Positions 1-12,534 of a DNA stretch of 64,000 nucleotides are shown here, piece by piece. Every line of letters begins with the position of its first letter. The first letter of the stretch is position 1. Below the pieces are notes generated by a model. That model was not told the DNA's origin. It searched no databases and worked only from the letters and a program-made list of their open reading frames with translations. Origin of the DNA: Diprion similis (Eukaryota > Arthropoda > Insecta > Hymenoptera > Diprionidae); assembly GCF_021155765.1 (NCBI RefSeq), contig NC_060107.1:3545501-3609500 (forward strand), given 5' to 3'. Made by a program: the position numbers and the translations under genes.

Positions 1-3000
1 ATGTATAAATTAATATTATGTCCTCAGTCAACGAGTCAACGATGAGTGGCATCGTTCATCCTTAAATTTTAATCATTTAAATTGTTCAATTGCATCTTGC
101 GTTGGATTTAGTGCGTCTCAACTTTTGCACAAAAACTTTTATGCAAAACTTAATCATATCCTACCAACAAAATTCCAGCCTATAGCGTGGAAAGAGCACG
201 TATCAGAAAACTACCATTTCTACCTAACCTCCTATTATTGTTCAGTTTGAGTATTATCTTGAGAATAGCAGACTACCATACATTCTGCAGAACCTGATAA
301 GAATGATTACCGACCGAGTTTTTGCTGATAAGCCTCAAAAACAAAACCCAAAGTGACTTACTACACCCCCCTCTTGACCTTATCCTATGCAATAGGTAGC
401 ACATTCACCAGCATTCTTCGTCTCGCATTTTACTAGGTTTTGAGCTCGTTTATTGGCCGGAAAATGGTTCTCGTTGATTAAATCATTGGTCATTACATTA
501 CATTCTGAAGGAATTACCTTTCTTGCGAAAAATTACAGTTGTGACAAAACAAAAACGAGAACTACGAAATCGCGCCAATTTTTGAAAACTGACTCCTATA
601 ATGAGACAAATGACTTATGGATATTATTTAATTGTTTTCACAGTAATATCTAAGAAAACTTAGGCAGGTATAGAATGACCGGTTATTTATAGGACATTTT
701 TTTCCGTTGAACAGAAAAGAAAAAGGTAATAACAAATTCCACTTTATCTATTTACTTAATTGCTTAGTGACTTTTTATTGATTCAAAATCAAGATTACAT
801 AATTTATTTATAATAATATATCAATGTAATATACATACCAAGTTATGAGTACTATTTTTTTTCTGTTTTTGTTATTTTTTCGTTACGGTATAACATAGGA
901 CCAACTATTTGTTGGTATAGATAATGAATCATTTCTTCAACAGTATTATGATTAAAACATATACATATGTATAGCGAAAACGAAGCTTCATGCCTTACAA
1001 GTAATGTTTACAATAATATAAATAGCTGGCACATATACAAGGCATCCCAACATCACGTTCCAACGTTTTCGTATGTTCTCTTTTGTTCATGTATTATTCA
1101 CTTTATCTTCTATATATTCTCATTTTTATTTTACTTCTTCTTTCATATTTTTAATTTCTCTGTATTCAATATAAATCCGTCGTTTCGCAATAAAATGAAC
1201 GAAATTCTTTCCTTCTTCATCTTCTTTGTATTTTTTTTTTCAAAGTTTGTTTTTCCTTTTATCTTTTAATAAACAGCACCATCGATAGTTGACAGAAGTA
1301 GAAAAGTTTGACGCATCTTACAGAATTCTGTCCTTCTGTTTATAGATTCAAACAACCTAAGGGGGGCTTGAGTTACGATAAAGTAATAATTTTAGGATCT
1401 TTGGAATTGTGTGTAGTTCTTACATAATTTCGTTTAGAAAAACAAATGAACTGTCTTCAATTTGTTGTTGACATTCCTCTCGAAATACTAGATGAAAATA
1501 GTGATAATGTAGGAACACCACACCACCATGACACCTGACAAATAATAGTTATAGGAAAAGTACGTCTCTGAAGTACTGTAAAGCTGGGTGTGATATACAT
1601 TTATAAATAACTTTGTAGCAATTTTATAGCAAAAAAAAATTATTCCCCAGATCACAATATCCTTAAAAAGCATGATGTCCTTTAGTTTGCTGGAGTCGTA
1701 TAGTTCGTTTTCTTTCAATCTTTTTTTTTTGTTTCATCAACAACTTGCTCTGTACATATTTTCAATCTGATTTTTCCCTTAGGAGGGGCAAATCAGTGTT
1801 TAAACTGCTCTAAATTAAACATATATCTACAAATGCGAACGAATTTAATTACACTAAATTATATCCTAACTTGAAAATATAGTTTTCACTACTGAGCAGA
1901 AAGTTTTATCCTCTGAGACCATCTTATGTTGGACAATATTACGTTTCTGTATAATATAGTGTAATATAGGATTTATATCAACAGGAAATAAGTAGAAATA
2001 ATAGTAAGTAGAAATAATAGTACAACTAGAAGAAACAAATTACAACCTGTACAGGGTGCAAGAACGATTTATCAATACAGAACAATGTTTAGAAATATAA
2101 AAATATCAAATAAATAAATAAAAAAAATAACGACACATTCACGGATGCGCAACCCTTAATGAAAAAGACATCGCAAAATAACACACGGGTATTTCAATAA
2201 TACTGACGTAATATCGTGAATGTAGGTAATTGATAATCATGAATAGTACTACAATTTAAAGCAATTTTTAAGTATCTAAATGGTAAACTTATAATATGGT
2301 TGCGGTCGATGATTTTAACGCAATATTAAATAGTGATTTCATTTGAGGAAAAGAAAACTTACGTTTTTCTTACAATGCGTTTGAGAATAGCAATTACGTA
2401 GAGAGAAAAGAAACCTTGATGTTTCAATAAAGAGTGTCTAGTCTTTATTTCTTTCTAGTCTCTAATAATGGTTAATTTTTTCTCTTCCAATAAGTTTCTA
2501 CCTCAATGTTTTACTAGACTAGCCTACCTCTAATTATTTTATTTATAATATCATATATTAGTGGATGGCATATGATTGCATATGACTGAATGAAATAGAA
2601 GAATTAGAGTCTGTGTTCTATAATTTAATAATATACTCACATACGTTCTAGCGTTTCAATAGCTATCATATTATTCAATCAACTTGTTAGCTCTGGCATA
2701 TTGCGGTATAATCTCTTTTTAGAGTTAATATTATTTTCGTATAGCTAATCACATTCGAAACTTTCGGTTAGCGTCTAAATTTTGCGAACAACCTGTTGTA
2801 GGAATATTCAATGTTGTATGACATCATTGCAAGAGTTACTGGCTACAGAGATTGGTCGCATAATATTTATCTCTGTCAATATATCCCGAAAATTCCATGG
2901 CAACGACAGCGTTTATGATAAATACTTGAGAATGAACCCGTCTTTGTGTCCTTTAACTCTTCGGTCGCTTTCCATGCAGTTTGTTCTGTCATTTATCTAC

Positions 3001-3316
3001 AAACTCGAAGGATGGTGAATCAAAATATATTATTACACAACGCATGTTGTCTTTTACACGCATTATTTCACAAAATAACCGAAATTATTACAGATCGCAA
3101 ATTGTCATGTATTATGAGTTGAATTACAGTCAATTTCCTAATTACCCGCTTAAAGTTTACCGGCATAACTATAACCACAGCATCATAACGATATTTAGCA
3201 TTTAATAAATAGATACTATAAACATACCGATTTCAAGAATAATTATTCATTTAATTAATATATTACCGAATAATTGTATAATTTTTATAAGCTAAAGATT
3301 TAGATTTACCTTGAGG
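1..3316. other. AT-rich stretch without a supported gene
   Basis: No reading frame here looks like protein. The open stretches (for example 967-1269, 2782-3205) are short, AT-driven and rich in Phe, Ile and Tyr, without recognisable motifs. The right end should include the 3' UTR of the minus-strand UBE2O gene. I see no AATAAA signal on the minus strand close to the stop; an ATTAAA variant lies near 3249-3254. Homopolymer runs and (AAAT)-type repeats near 2100-2140 are the only other structure. Confidence 0.6.
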
Positions 3317-6300
3317 CTAGCTGGTATTACGCTCGGATGTAGTTTTTTTCGTTTCGCTGACAGTAGTTGCAGAAATACTCGTCGACATGGTCTCAGATTT
3401 TTTTAGCGAATTTTCCTTACCGCACTGATCATTTGATATGACCTTTTTTACTTCTTTAGTACCGTTTGTTGCCTTCGCCTCAGGCTGTTTAATCACAGGA
3501 TCCGATTTTACACCACATATGTTTTCCCCATTATTTACTTCGCTTGCGCTAATTTTCAACTCCATCGTATTTCCGCTGTTCGACTGACTGGGAGGTCTGC
3601 TCATTATCCCTTCTTTTGCAAGTACCTCTTTGAACGTTGCTAAAGTTTTTCGCAACGTGATGCAGAATCCGCGTGATGCAGGGATTAGAGGAAATTCAGG
3701 AAGAATTTTTTCATCTGCAAAGAAAAGAAGTAAATATTACACACGATTTATTTTCGCGAAACGTCGCTGACGTTGGAATACCTTAAAATCAATTCAACTG
3801 ACGCGAATATATCTACTGATCTTGCACAGTTTCTGTTGAATAATTCAGACACTTACCACAATTGGCTATTTCTTTGAACGTTGTAGGTGTGATCGGCGAC
3901 AATGGATGCTGGTTATTGTGTTGCTCAGATATTTCCATCCACAGATCAAGCCGCTGGAGTAACTTCTTTGCGTGTCTTTTGAAATGTTGTATAATCGTTT
4001 CTTTGAAAACTAGTGGTGGGTGTTGGAGAAGTTTTGTTTGGGCTTGAACAAGCTTCAGAACGACCATCTCATTGTACATTCTAGAATTTTCACGGCCTTG
4101 TTGAGATCCTTTCTGTTTTTCATAACCAGCTTCGTTAAAATAGGGCTCAGAAACAAGGATCAGACCTTGAATCGAGACGATAACTTGCAGCAGAGTCGAC
4201 GAGCTCGTCCATATTTCTGTTCCACGTCCTGCCCAAGTCCCTAAAAGACTAACGCACACTTTACCATCTTCATACAAGTTTGGGTTTAGTCTATCGCTAC
4301 AGTAGGAAATGTAGTGACACAAGGGAGGAGCTGCCGGATAATCGGCGGACAGTTGAAAGTCGAACAAGAAGAGACCGTCTTCGTAAGGCGTCTTTTCGGG
4401 CCCTCGAATCATTACAGAATACAAATCCATCCTGTCTTCAAATCCTTTGACCCAAATACCGGGGGGCAATGAGTTTCTCAGCAGCTTCAACTCCTTGGAA
4501 ACAGTTCTGAAGAAGTTCGAGGGGTCTGTCGGTTGGAACATTGTCAATTTGAATTTATGGCTATCAGGAGCAGTGTCTTCAATTGAGAAACCTTCGCCTT
4601 CTGTGTAAACTGGTGGTGGTGTGTCAATTGAAATTTCGGAGGGTTCCGAGAGAGGTGCAATTGGTTTGTCTTCTTCTTCCTTTGGTTTTTTTTGCGGGGA
4701 TGAATTATTCGCGGCATCTGAGAGAGACATTTTTGACAAGCCAAACCTCTTGGAAACCTCTGCGTGAGCTTGCACCAGTTGAGCTTTTATCAGTGTACAT
4801 AATTTCACACAAACGTGAGAGCTAGCGACATGTTCTTGAGATCTTGCAATCGCTTTCTCTATGTTCTCGTCTTTTATTTGTTCCGTTTTTTCCGTACCTG
4901 GCGATCGATCCGCAACATTGTTAACGTCTTCGCTGAGGAGAAATTCTCCGCTGGATTCACTCGAACCTGACTCTTTTTTAGAGTTTTCTGCAGAAAATAA
5001 TCCGGAATCTTCGGGATTTGGGTTAATATCAATAAATAGTTGATTAATCTCGTCCTCTTCTTCTTTACTCGATTGTTTCTTGGCAGTACTATCTGGACTA
5101 CCAGGTGACACTGCCACCTCGTTCACTGGAGCATTTTTCATTTTCAAAGTGCTATTGCTCGTCTGAAGGTTGTTCGTATTAGTTATGTTCGTATTTTCAA
5201 TGTTATCTTGTTCGGCGTCAGTTTCCGATCCTCCTGATTGATGTGTAAACAGTCTGGTTACTTGATCAGCCATTCTCTGAGCCACGTTAGCCCTGCCTCG
5301 TTCCCGGACGCGTTCCAAAAGTCCTTGGAAATGACTTTCGTGGAAGAACGATGTCCCCATCAGCTTGTCCATGTACCTACAATCTTTGTAAACTTCAAGG
5401 AGTCTTCTCATCACCTCAGTTGTCTGTAAAGATGGGTTCTGGGTGAAAATCTCTTCCAGTCGAGACATTGCAATTCTCGCCTTTTCAATGTGAGCAGCTA
5501 GCTTTGGTTTTATGTTCTCTGTTTGCTCCGTACCTAAAAGTGGGAAAAATTATTAGAGTGAAAAATTTTAACCAGCGGTATTTGAGTAAAATAAGATTTA
5601 TAATGGACCGAAATGAAACGAAAATGATCTTCACCGTCTGCATCGGCAATAACGCAATCCTCAGATTCAGTTTCCCATGAGGCTTCTGATGATACATCGT
5701 CCCAGAGCTCTCCCTCATCACTGTCGTATTCCCCAACCTTGTACAAGTCTTGGGGCCAACACATACTGACATGCCCATCGGCCCACCAGACCTTGACTCG
5801 ACCTTCTGGATAATTATCTAGGACCTGCCCAGCTGTACATCCAGCGTCTTCACCTTCAAAGTTCGCTATACGAATGACTAAGGTACCAGGTCTGTACTGG
5901 AAGTCGGGATGATCTTTCAGATCATAAACACTGACCTCGCGTTCTTGTAACATCGTTGGCCTAGTGAAAATAATCCCATCGTTAATTCATCGAAGCTCCT
6001 AGTGGATTTTGAAGTATAAATATCACTTGGCTCAGAAGTTGTGGACACTGTTAAAAATCGCGTCAAATAATTTATAATTTACTCACTGAGGACTTTGGCT
6101 TGAAGTGTATGTTCTGAACCATTTTACTTTAGCTGTTCTGCCTTGATGATCGACGCTCTGCACGACGCCATACATTCTTGATTCCTCTTTCTGGTCGACG
6201 ACAAAGTCACCAGGGAAAAATTCCTGGTCATCCAAATGATGTATAGGATACAACTGGGTGGAAGGAATACCTGAATAAATAATAAACCTTGTGTCAATAT

Positions 6301-8674
6301 GGTGTTATGCCTTGACATAGAGTTTCGATATGGAGAAAGAAAGTATGTGTATCAGTACCAATTTCGACGGAACCGTCTTGCCAGACTACATTTGCTTTTG
6401 TACTCGTCGACAAAGTTTCCACGACTATTTTTGTTCCAGGTATCAGCGCAACAGGTGCAACTTTTTTCTTTGCTTTGCACAACTTTTTTTTCTTCAGAAC
6501 CTTCGTCATTAGGGCAGGTCCTCTCTTTTTTTTGCCCATCGATGCTACGCTAGAACAGCCACTAGACACCTGTAATTTTGACACAGGTGCAGGTAGGTTT
6601 TATTGTGCTCACAAAAACATCTATCTGTGTTGAACTTGCTCATAGATTTTCTCCTACTAACCGAAGCTGTGTCACTTTGTGACCCTGTATCTTCTGTATC
6701 CCAATCATCGGAACTTTCTGTAGTAGTATTTTGAGGTGGTGGCATTAAACTGTTGTTTGCCAAAGAACTTTGCGTATTATTGACAGGATTGTTGGCCAAA
6801 TTAGCCTCCAATCGCTCGGACGTTTGACGATCCATAATTACAGGTTTACTGTCAATAGGTTTGGTAATGCTGATGTTTACCCGGGATTTCCGCGGGCCAT
6901 GCTTTGGTACGTTGAAAATTTCTCTTTGCTGTTTTCTCCACTGTTCTCGGCTGATTACATTTTCACTCTCCTTAACGACGTAGAAGTTACGATCCCCGAC
7001 TTGTAGAGTCGAAGGTTCAAATACATTGAGTAGCTTTAATTTTTTGAGATCTTCACCCTCCACTACAAACTTTGGTTGTACCTGATCCGTACCAGCTCCG
7101 TCTTTAGAGTACGCTCTGCACTGCCAGTGAACTCCTATTGAATCAGTCTCTACTTTCTCAACAACAACTTTGGTTATTTTTTGTGGCTTCAATTTTCTCT
7201 TTGCCTTCAATTCCTTAGTGCACAAAATCCATTGTGCGTCTTCTAGACAATGCAATGGCCCCCAGAGGCTTTGGCCTGGATAGAATTCGGAGGAATGTGG
7301 AAAATCGTTATCCTAAAATAAAAAAAAGGTTGTTGGTACAAAGTGAGCATTGGCATTAGCATTAGCATTAGCAAAGTCTCGGAAATTGGTCTGACGCTCA
7401 TTCTATAGATCATAGCTGAATTATACGTTACGTTTTCTCGCTTTTCTTCAAACTGTTCCAGAGCACAGGCGTCTATTTCATTTATCACGCAACGCGATCC
7501 ATCTGGCATTGCCAGCCATAGTTTGGAATGAACCATCTTAATCCCACCAACCCAAGAATCCATGCATACGGCTATGTCTGTGGAAAATTCCTGCAATTGT
7601 TGAATTTCGACATTAGGACAGATCGTATTGCAAAAAATATTCTCGCTTTATCATTGACATCAGACATCACTAGATAGAATGTCTGTAAAAACTGATCTTG
7701 AACTAACATCAAACTGCTACGTACCTCAAGTGGCACCAAATCCTCACTTTTAACATTAGTCAAGACTTGTTTAGTTCCAATGACTTGAACACAAGCGGTT
7801 AATTCGATGTCTCGACAGTAGCCTCTCTGCGTGTCCTTTCCCTTAATCATACGACGTACAACGTCACCTGGCATCAATGACCTGTCTGCCAAATTTACCT
7901 AAAAAAAAATTATATGACGAATGAATATTCGATTGGAGTGGAAAGAAAAGAATTGAATGCAAAATTTTATCCATTTCAAATTCGCGAAACAAAGTAAGTG
8001 CCTGACAATAGGAAGGCTTAAGAAAAAAAGGGTTGAGGTATAATGTCAAGCAAACTGGCGAAACATTCGATATTTTACGGTTGAATTAGCGATAGCGTAT
8101 TACAATACGATCGACCGTTCCGGGTGTGTTCGAAATTCAAAACTACCGCCCGGGGTAATGCGGAATTTCGTATGCGCCGTTTTTCATTTTGGCAATTGGC
8201 ATATGTATTGAGTGAAGTGTATATCGTTACGATATGCAGTATTTTATGACGTGTAAGTAAATCGTACATGCAGGTTGAACCGGTTGATTGATCGGGTGGC
8301 AAGCGATTCCGATTTAGGGGTAGTAGCATTAAGAAGGGAGAAGGAGAAAGAGAGAGAGATGGAGAGAGAGAGAGAGAGGGAGATATGGATAGATGGACAG
8401 AATAGAATGAAGTGGGGAAAGGAGAGCTGGGAGGAGTAGCTCGTTTGAGAATTATCACCTTCTTAGAATTGACGAGTTCTTCGACGCCGGAAGGGTGCCA
8501 GACAGCGTGGATTTCCCCCTTTTTACGCTTCGGACTCTCCTCGTTGTCCGAACTCTCGTCCGACGAGTCGGGGTCGTCGTTTCCCATGACAATTCCGAAC
8601 TCAACGTTACCTCGCTTGTCCACGCGGTAGACAACGTCCTCGTAGAAATATTCAATCGTCGTGTTAGCCGCCAT
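3317..8674 (-). CDS. UBE2O: (E3-independent) E2 ubiquitin-conjugating enzyme UBE2O
   Basis: Large E2/E3 hybrid that transfers ubiquitin to substrates such as orphan ribosomal proteins without a separate E3 (family knowledge). Coding exons on the minus strand: 8674-8459, 7898-7725, 7590-7432, 7312-6662, 6569-6359, 6270-6087, 5960-5635, 5533-3857, 3714-3317. All phases agree and give about 1331 residues; human UBE2O has 1292. The N-terminal half carries the conserved SH3-like blocks (LADRSLMPGDVV, VVWQDGSVE, EVSVYDLKDHPDF) separated by acidic and serine-rich linkers. A basic cluster at about 413-436 looks like a nuclear localisation signal. The UBC fold runs from about 980 to 1130, and its active-site Cys is at about 1067 in GKVCVSLLGTW. 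The C-terminal FPLIPASRGF segment matches the conserved UBE2O tail. The start ATG lies in ACATGGCGGC. The gene follows the RUN gene in tandem. The exon 4/5 junction (TCG|GTTAGT to CAG|GTGTCT) was chosen over a longer frame that stays open past the donor. Confidence 0.93.
7347..7372. repeat. GCATTA hexamer tandem repeat
   Basis: Three perfect GCATTA units plus a partial one (7353-7372), preceded by the variant GCATTG. The array sits inside UBE2O intron 3, between the coding exons ending at 7432 and starting at 7312. Confidence 0.85.
8331..8392. repeat. GA-rich simple repeat in UBE2O intron 1
   Basis: Purine tract of imperfect (GA)n with AAG and ATG interruptions. It lies just downstream (in gene direction) of the first coding exon of UBE2O. 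Intronic frames through it encode low-complexity Ser/Pro/Leu sequence that should not be taken as protein. Confidence 0.8.
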
Positions 8675-9599
8675 GTTTTCTATCCTTATTATATCGGTCC
8701 GGGGTTAGTTCGTTCAGACGGTCGGTCGGTTACATACGCACCATACGCACACACTCCACGGTCAGCCGTCGGCTCGGTGCCTTGCTGATCGCTGCTGATC
8801 GCTCTGGCTCTTTGGCTGCAGCCGACGACAGATGACAGAACCAACCTTACGGCGCACACTCACCGCCGACGATGGCCGAGCGATCGCGCCTTGACCCTAA
8901 AGACGGGCGCGCCGGGATTTAGGCGATTCTCGAGGATTCCAAGCAACCCATTCTCTGCCCTTCATCGCTCGGCCCTTCGCGAGAAATTTTTTTTTTTATA
9001 TAATTTTCGCCCCTTTTCAATCCTCTTTTTTCCCTATTGTTTTTGTTTCGAAATCGTTTGTTTTCCCCTTAGCTTCTATAGATATTTTCAATGTCTCGAT
9101 TCAATTATTTAAAAAGAAAAACGCGCCCTCTCTGTGTGGATTTCGATCGTGTGTATCCTGATTTCGAAACGATGCGTTGTGTTCGAAATCAGGTTCAATT
9201 TAAATCTGCGTAATTTATTTGAAAGAAAAGCGAGAAATTAGGGAAATAAGATTGTCTAGTTATATATTTCGTATTGGGGAATTGATTTTTATTTTGTAAA
9301 AACAGCGAAGATTAAAATCGACGCGGTGTCTTTACAAGATGTATACATTGTACAAGTTAAATTAGGCAGAAAATATACTTTTATTTGAAATTCTTTTGAT
9401 ATTGCATATTAATTGATATATTGATGTTTTTGTATTTTTTGTTTTTCGTAATTCCTTGATGGAATATATTATATATACTTATTAACGGCTTGTCAATCCG
9501 GGTTGAATTATTCAGCCACCGATATGGCAGCAGTTTTTGCTTTACACAAGCCTGGATATTAAGCAACCTCCAGTCAAATTTGATAATGTAGATGGACAT
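8675..9599. other. UBE2O 5' flank and RUN-gene 3' flank
   Basis: Both neighbouring genes are on the minus strand, so this gap holds the UBE2O promoter (about 8675-8900, noticeably GC-richer, with repeated GGTCGGTCGG-like sequence near 8718-8730) and the 3' UTR of the RUN-domain gene (below 9600). No TATA box is obvious. No ORF here has protein-like composition. Confidence 0.5.
9380..9385 (-). terminator. Candidate poly(A) signal of the RUN-domain gene
   Basis: AATAAA on the minus strand (TTTATT on plus), about 215 nt beyond the stop codon at 9600-9602. A second AATAAA lies at 9288-9293. Which one is used cannot be told from sequence alone. Confidence 0.4.
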
Positions 9600-12062
9600 T
9601 CACACCGCGAAATGGGTTCGATGGAAACCTTGTCCTAAACTCTGCAAAATTGTTTGCACTTCTTCCTCATTTTGATGGAAAAATATGTAGGCGTTGAACT
9701 TTGTCGCCACGTTACAGTTTTTGTCTCTGAAATGACAGGGTAAATGACATAACAATTGTTATAATTTTTCACCAACAATCGCTCGCAACCTTGATAATTA
9801 TCTTACCCTGCAATGAACGCAAAGTAGTCTGGAATATTAGCAGTACGACCGCATGACGATATTTCCATATAGCTGTGCTTCGAAATAATCTAAAAATGCC
9901 GTAAAGTGCGCAGTTAGAAAAAAATCTCTCAACAGCTGAAGCTAAATATCTTATTAATCCGAATAAAACTCACATTATCGTCATTTGACCGTGTGACTCT
10001 GACACCTATCTCCAAGCATTCGAATCTGACATTTGTGGTCTGGAAATCCTCAGACTTTAATATTCGCCATATAGCTTTTTCGATCTGTCTTACATCGCCT
10101 TCCGTTCCGGTAGAAATAGAACCGCAGTACTTGAGCACGAATCCAGCTTTCAACAGTTCGTTTTCTGTATTAGAGTTGTTCACCTCCGATTTATCATTCC
10201 CGAGATGATCAGGTTTCAAAATTGGGCTTTTCTGAAGTAGCAATTTTTTCATATGATCGATATTTGAGCTGCGAATCAGGTGAACAATTGGTCCGTAAAC
10301 ATCTCTGGATTCTTTATACCGATACTAAAACCGTTATAAAACTGCTGGTAAAAGTGGTAAGATTACGTCAACAATACGTCGCAATTGACGGTGTCTAAGT
10401 AGTAAGTCGTGCCATAGAAAAAATAGCTATTTGGTTCATACTTTAATGATATGTAGGGATATGGGTTGTCCTATTGCCTTTTTCATAATTTTTCCAAGTC
10501 TTCCCTTGGCACTAGCTGTTATAACGTTTCCGTTGATTTCGTCCAAGACGTCGCCGAGCTCAATTTTTTCCTGATGAAAGTATCGTAATAATTATGCCAT
10601 TGCGCTGGTTATAAATAAGTTCATGGATTGTAGCTAAACATGATTTTATAAAATGTTCTTACATCTTCGGCAGCGACAGAATTTTCGTCCAAGTTAACGA
10701 CAAGAGCTTTCCCCTCTATAAAGCTGGACAGAAACGTAAAATAGTGATTTTTATTTATAAACATTCATCGAGGTAAAAGAGATTTGAGTTTGCATGTTCA
10801 ATATCTAATCATCCAAACTTACGAAACCGACATGCCCAGTGTCTTACAAGGTACGAGTTCAAGAGCTGAGCACTCAGGAAGCAGCCATGTGTCGTCCAAG
10901 AAACTGGCGTTTTTCAAATTCAATCGAAAATTCAGTTTACCGCATTGCAGAAAAACAGATAGTAATATTTCCCTCAAAATTTCATCGCCCAAAATACTTT
11001 CAGGTTCGTAGTAATCCAAAGCAAGTGGAGACGCGAAGTTATTCTGTGCCTGCTGAAAATTATACTTATTATATAAACGTGCAAGCAATGTATATATGAA
11101 AAATGCCTGAAAAAAATTTAGAAAAAAAATAGTTTGTGTCATAATCATACATAATTCTCTACTGGCATGCTTACTAATATTTGGACGGGCACATGAAGGC
11201 ATTGACGAGTAAGACAAATCCTAATCAAAAGCCTTAGTCGTCCGACGGGTGAGCAAACTTTGCAGTTTGCTTTTACCGCCTCCACAGCCGAAGTGTATGC
11301 ATAGCTAAAATTCATTGTTTCATCAAGTACGAAATTTACGTATAATTAAAGTGAGAGAAAATCGAAAAAGTCAGACGTGTAATTCAGTCCTTCATAAAAC
11401 GAATTCAGTCAAATATTCAAACCTTTGATTTTTATCCAGAATCTCTTCCATCCAGTACCAGGCTTCGGGTAACTTTGGAAATCCTACGGCATTCATACGC
11501 ATCAGAACACCTTTTTGCAAGCATCTCTCCAGACTTTTGCAAAACGACGGTAAATCCGGATTGCTGTCGTCAATATTCCCCGTACATTCGGTCAATTTCC
11601 GGGTCCAGCCTGCAATTTTTTTGCAAATTTACTGCAATTGCCTGGTCACACTGAATCAATCAATTATCGGGCAGTTTGACGGTTTAAACCGTTTAAACTT
11701 TCGTTCTATTTTCAAATAGTTTCTAGTACCAATGGCGGGCCACGAGATGGCAGCACTTGACGTTATTTTCGAACCAAATATATAGAAAGAAAGGGGGTCG
11801 GGGGGAGCAAAATGAATTGTATCGATCGATAAAATAAATCCATTACTCGAAACTGATAAAATGCTCGACCGACGTAGATGTGAAAAAAATTTAATCAGTA
11901 CGTACTCAACCAACGTTCTGGTTGATTCGATTATATTAATCTCTCGCGTTTTCACAGCCGCAAAATACGGCTCAGTGACATAACCTGTATCTCCAAGGGG
12001 TAAAAAGGAATAACAGGATAATTACCTTTCAACTCCTTAATGAGAGGATCCGAGACCGACAT
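9600..12062 (-). CDS. RUN domain protein with PDZ-like and PTB-like domains
   Basis: Minus-strand coding exons: 12062-12026, 11609-11423, 11304-11175, 11052-10823, 10723-10663, 10570-10442, 10324-9974, 9889-9807, 9726-9600. Phases agree and give about 444 residues. An N-terminal RUN domain (about 10-190) shows the hallmark GRLRLLIRICL helix and LDYYEPESIL. RUN domains usually bind Rab, Rap or Arl GTPases or motors in membrane traffic. A PDZ-like unit (about 195-258) has GDVLDEINGNVI and ends in GQPISLHIIK. The C-terminal region from about 319 (GFVLKYCGSI ... YFAFIAG ... AYIFFHQNEEEV) reads as a phosphotyrosine-binding/PID fold. Exon 4 has a CAG-CAG double acceptor (11052 or 11049). An alternative acceptor with a stronger pyrimidine tract at 11106 would insert 18 residues into the RUN fold, so I prefer 11052. 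Function is probably an adaptor linking small-GTPase signalling to cargo or receptors; that is inference. I do not recognise a specific orthologue name. Confidence 0.8.
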
Positions 12063-12534
12063 TGCATAGTGTTGCGATTAGGCCTCCTCGTCGATGATAT
12101 ACGCAGCTAAAATCTGAGGTATTTCCCCCTTTTCACGACATTTATTGTCATGTTTATCGACAGCCGTTTGTTTATTGAGCCTCCATGCATTCGCGCACTA
12201 CTCGTCTCTATGTACTAAGCAATTATACCTACTTTCTGTCAGGAACGATTTATTTTATACATCCGCGTTATATCATAACTTTTTGAAGTTCGGTAATCAC
12301 TCTATATCCTTGGTTTCCTCCTTCCGGACGACATTGTTTTCTAATTAAGTTACCAGTTTAGGTCAGTTTCAACGACATTACGAAAATCAATCTTCTTCTT
12401 AGTCACTGTTAGTGTTATTGGAACACCCATGATCGTATATTCATACATCAGTAAGTTTTTATTCATTGATCGACAAATTACCAAACCAGCACTGAGAACT
12501 GCTCATTTTAATCTTTGTTTAGGCATAATTGAAA
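12063..12534. promoter_or_regulatory. Bidirectional promoter region, RUN gene / GALK
   Basis: The two ATGs are 472 bp apart and point away from each other, so both promoters must share this segment. On the GALK side, CA|GTAAGT at 12451 and TTTAG at 12522 frame a plausible 72-bp 5' UTR intron. That would put the GALK transcription start upstream of 12450. No TATA box stands out. Confidence 0.5.

Noticed and set aside
967-1269. 100-residue frame in the left AT-rich stretch
   Set aside because: Almost entirely Phe, Ile, Ser and Tyr from T-rich DNA. No domain, splice partner or codon bias.
8075-8458. Extension of UBE2O exon 1 into Ser/Pro/Leu-rich sequence
   Set aside because: The frame is open only because of the (GA)n tract. 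The donor at 8458 joins SKK to VNLADRSLMPGDVV, which is the conserved family sequence.
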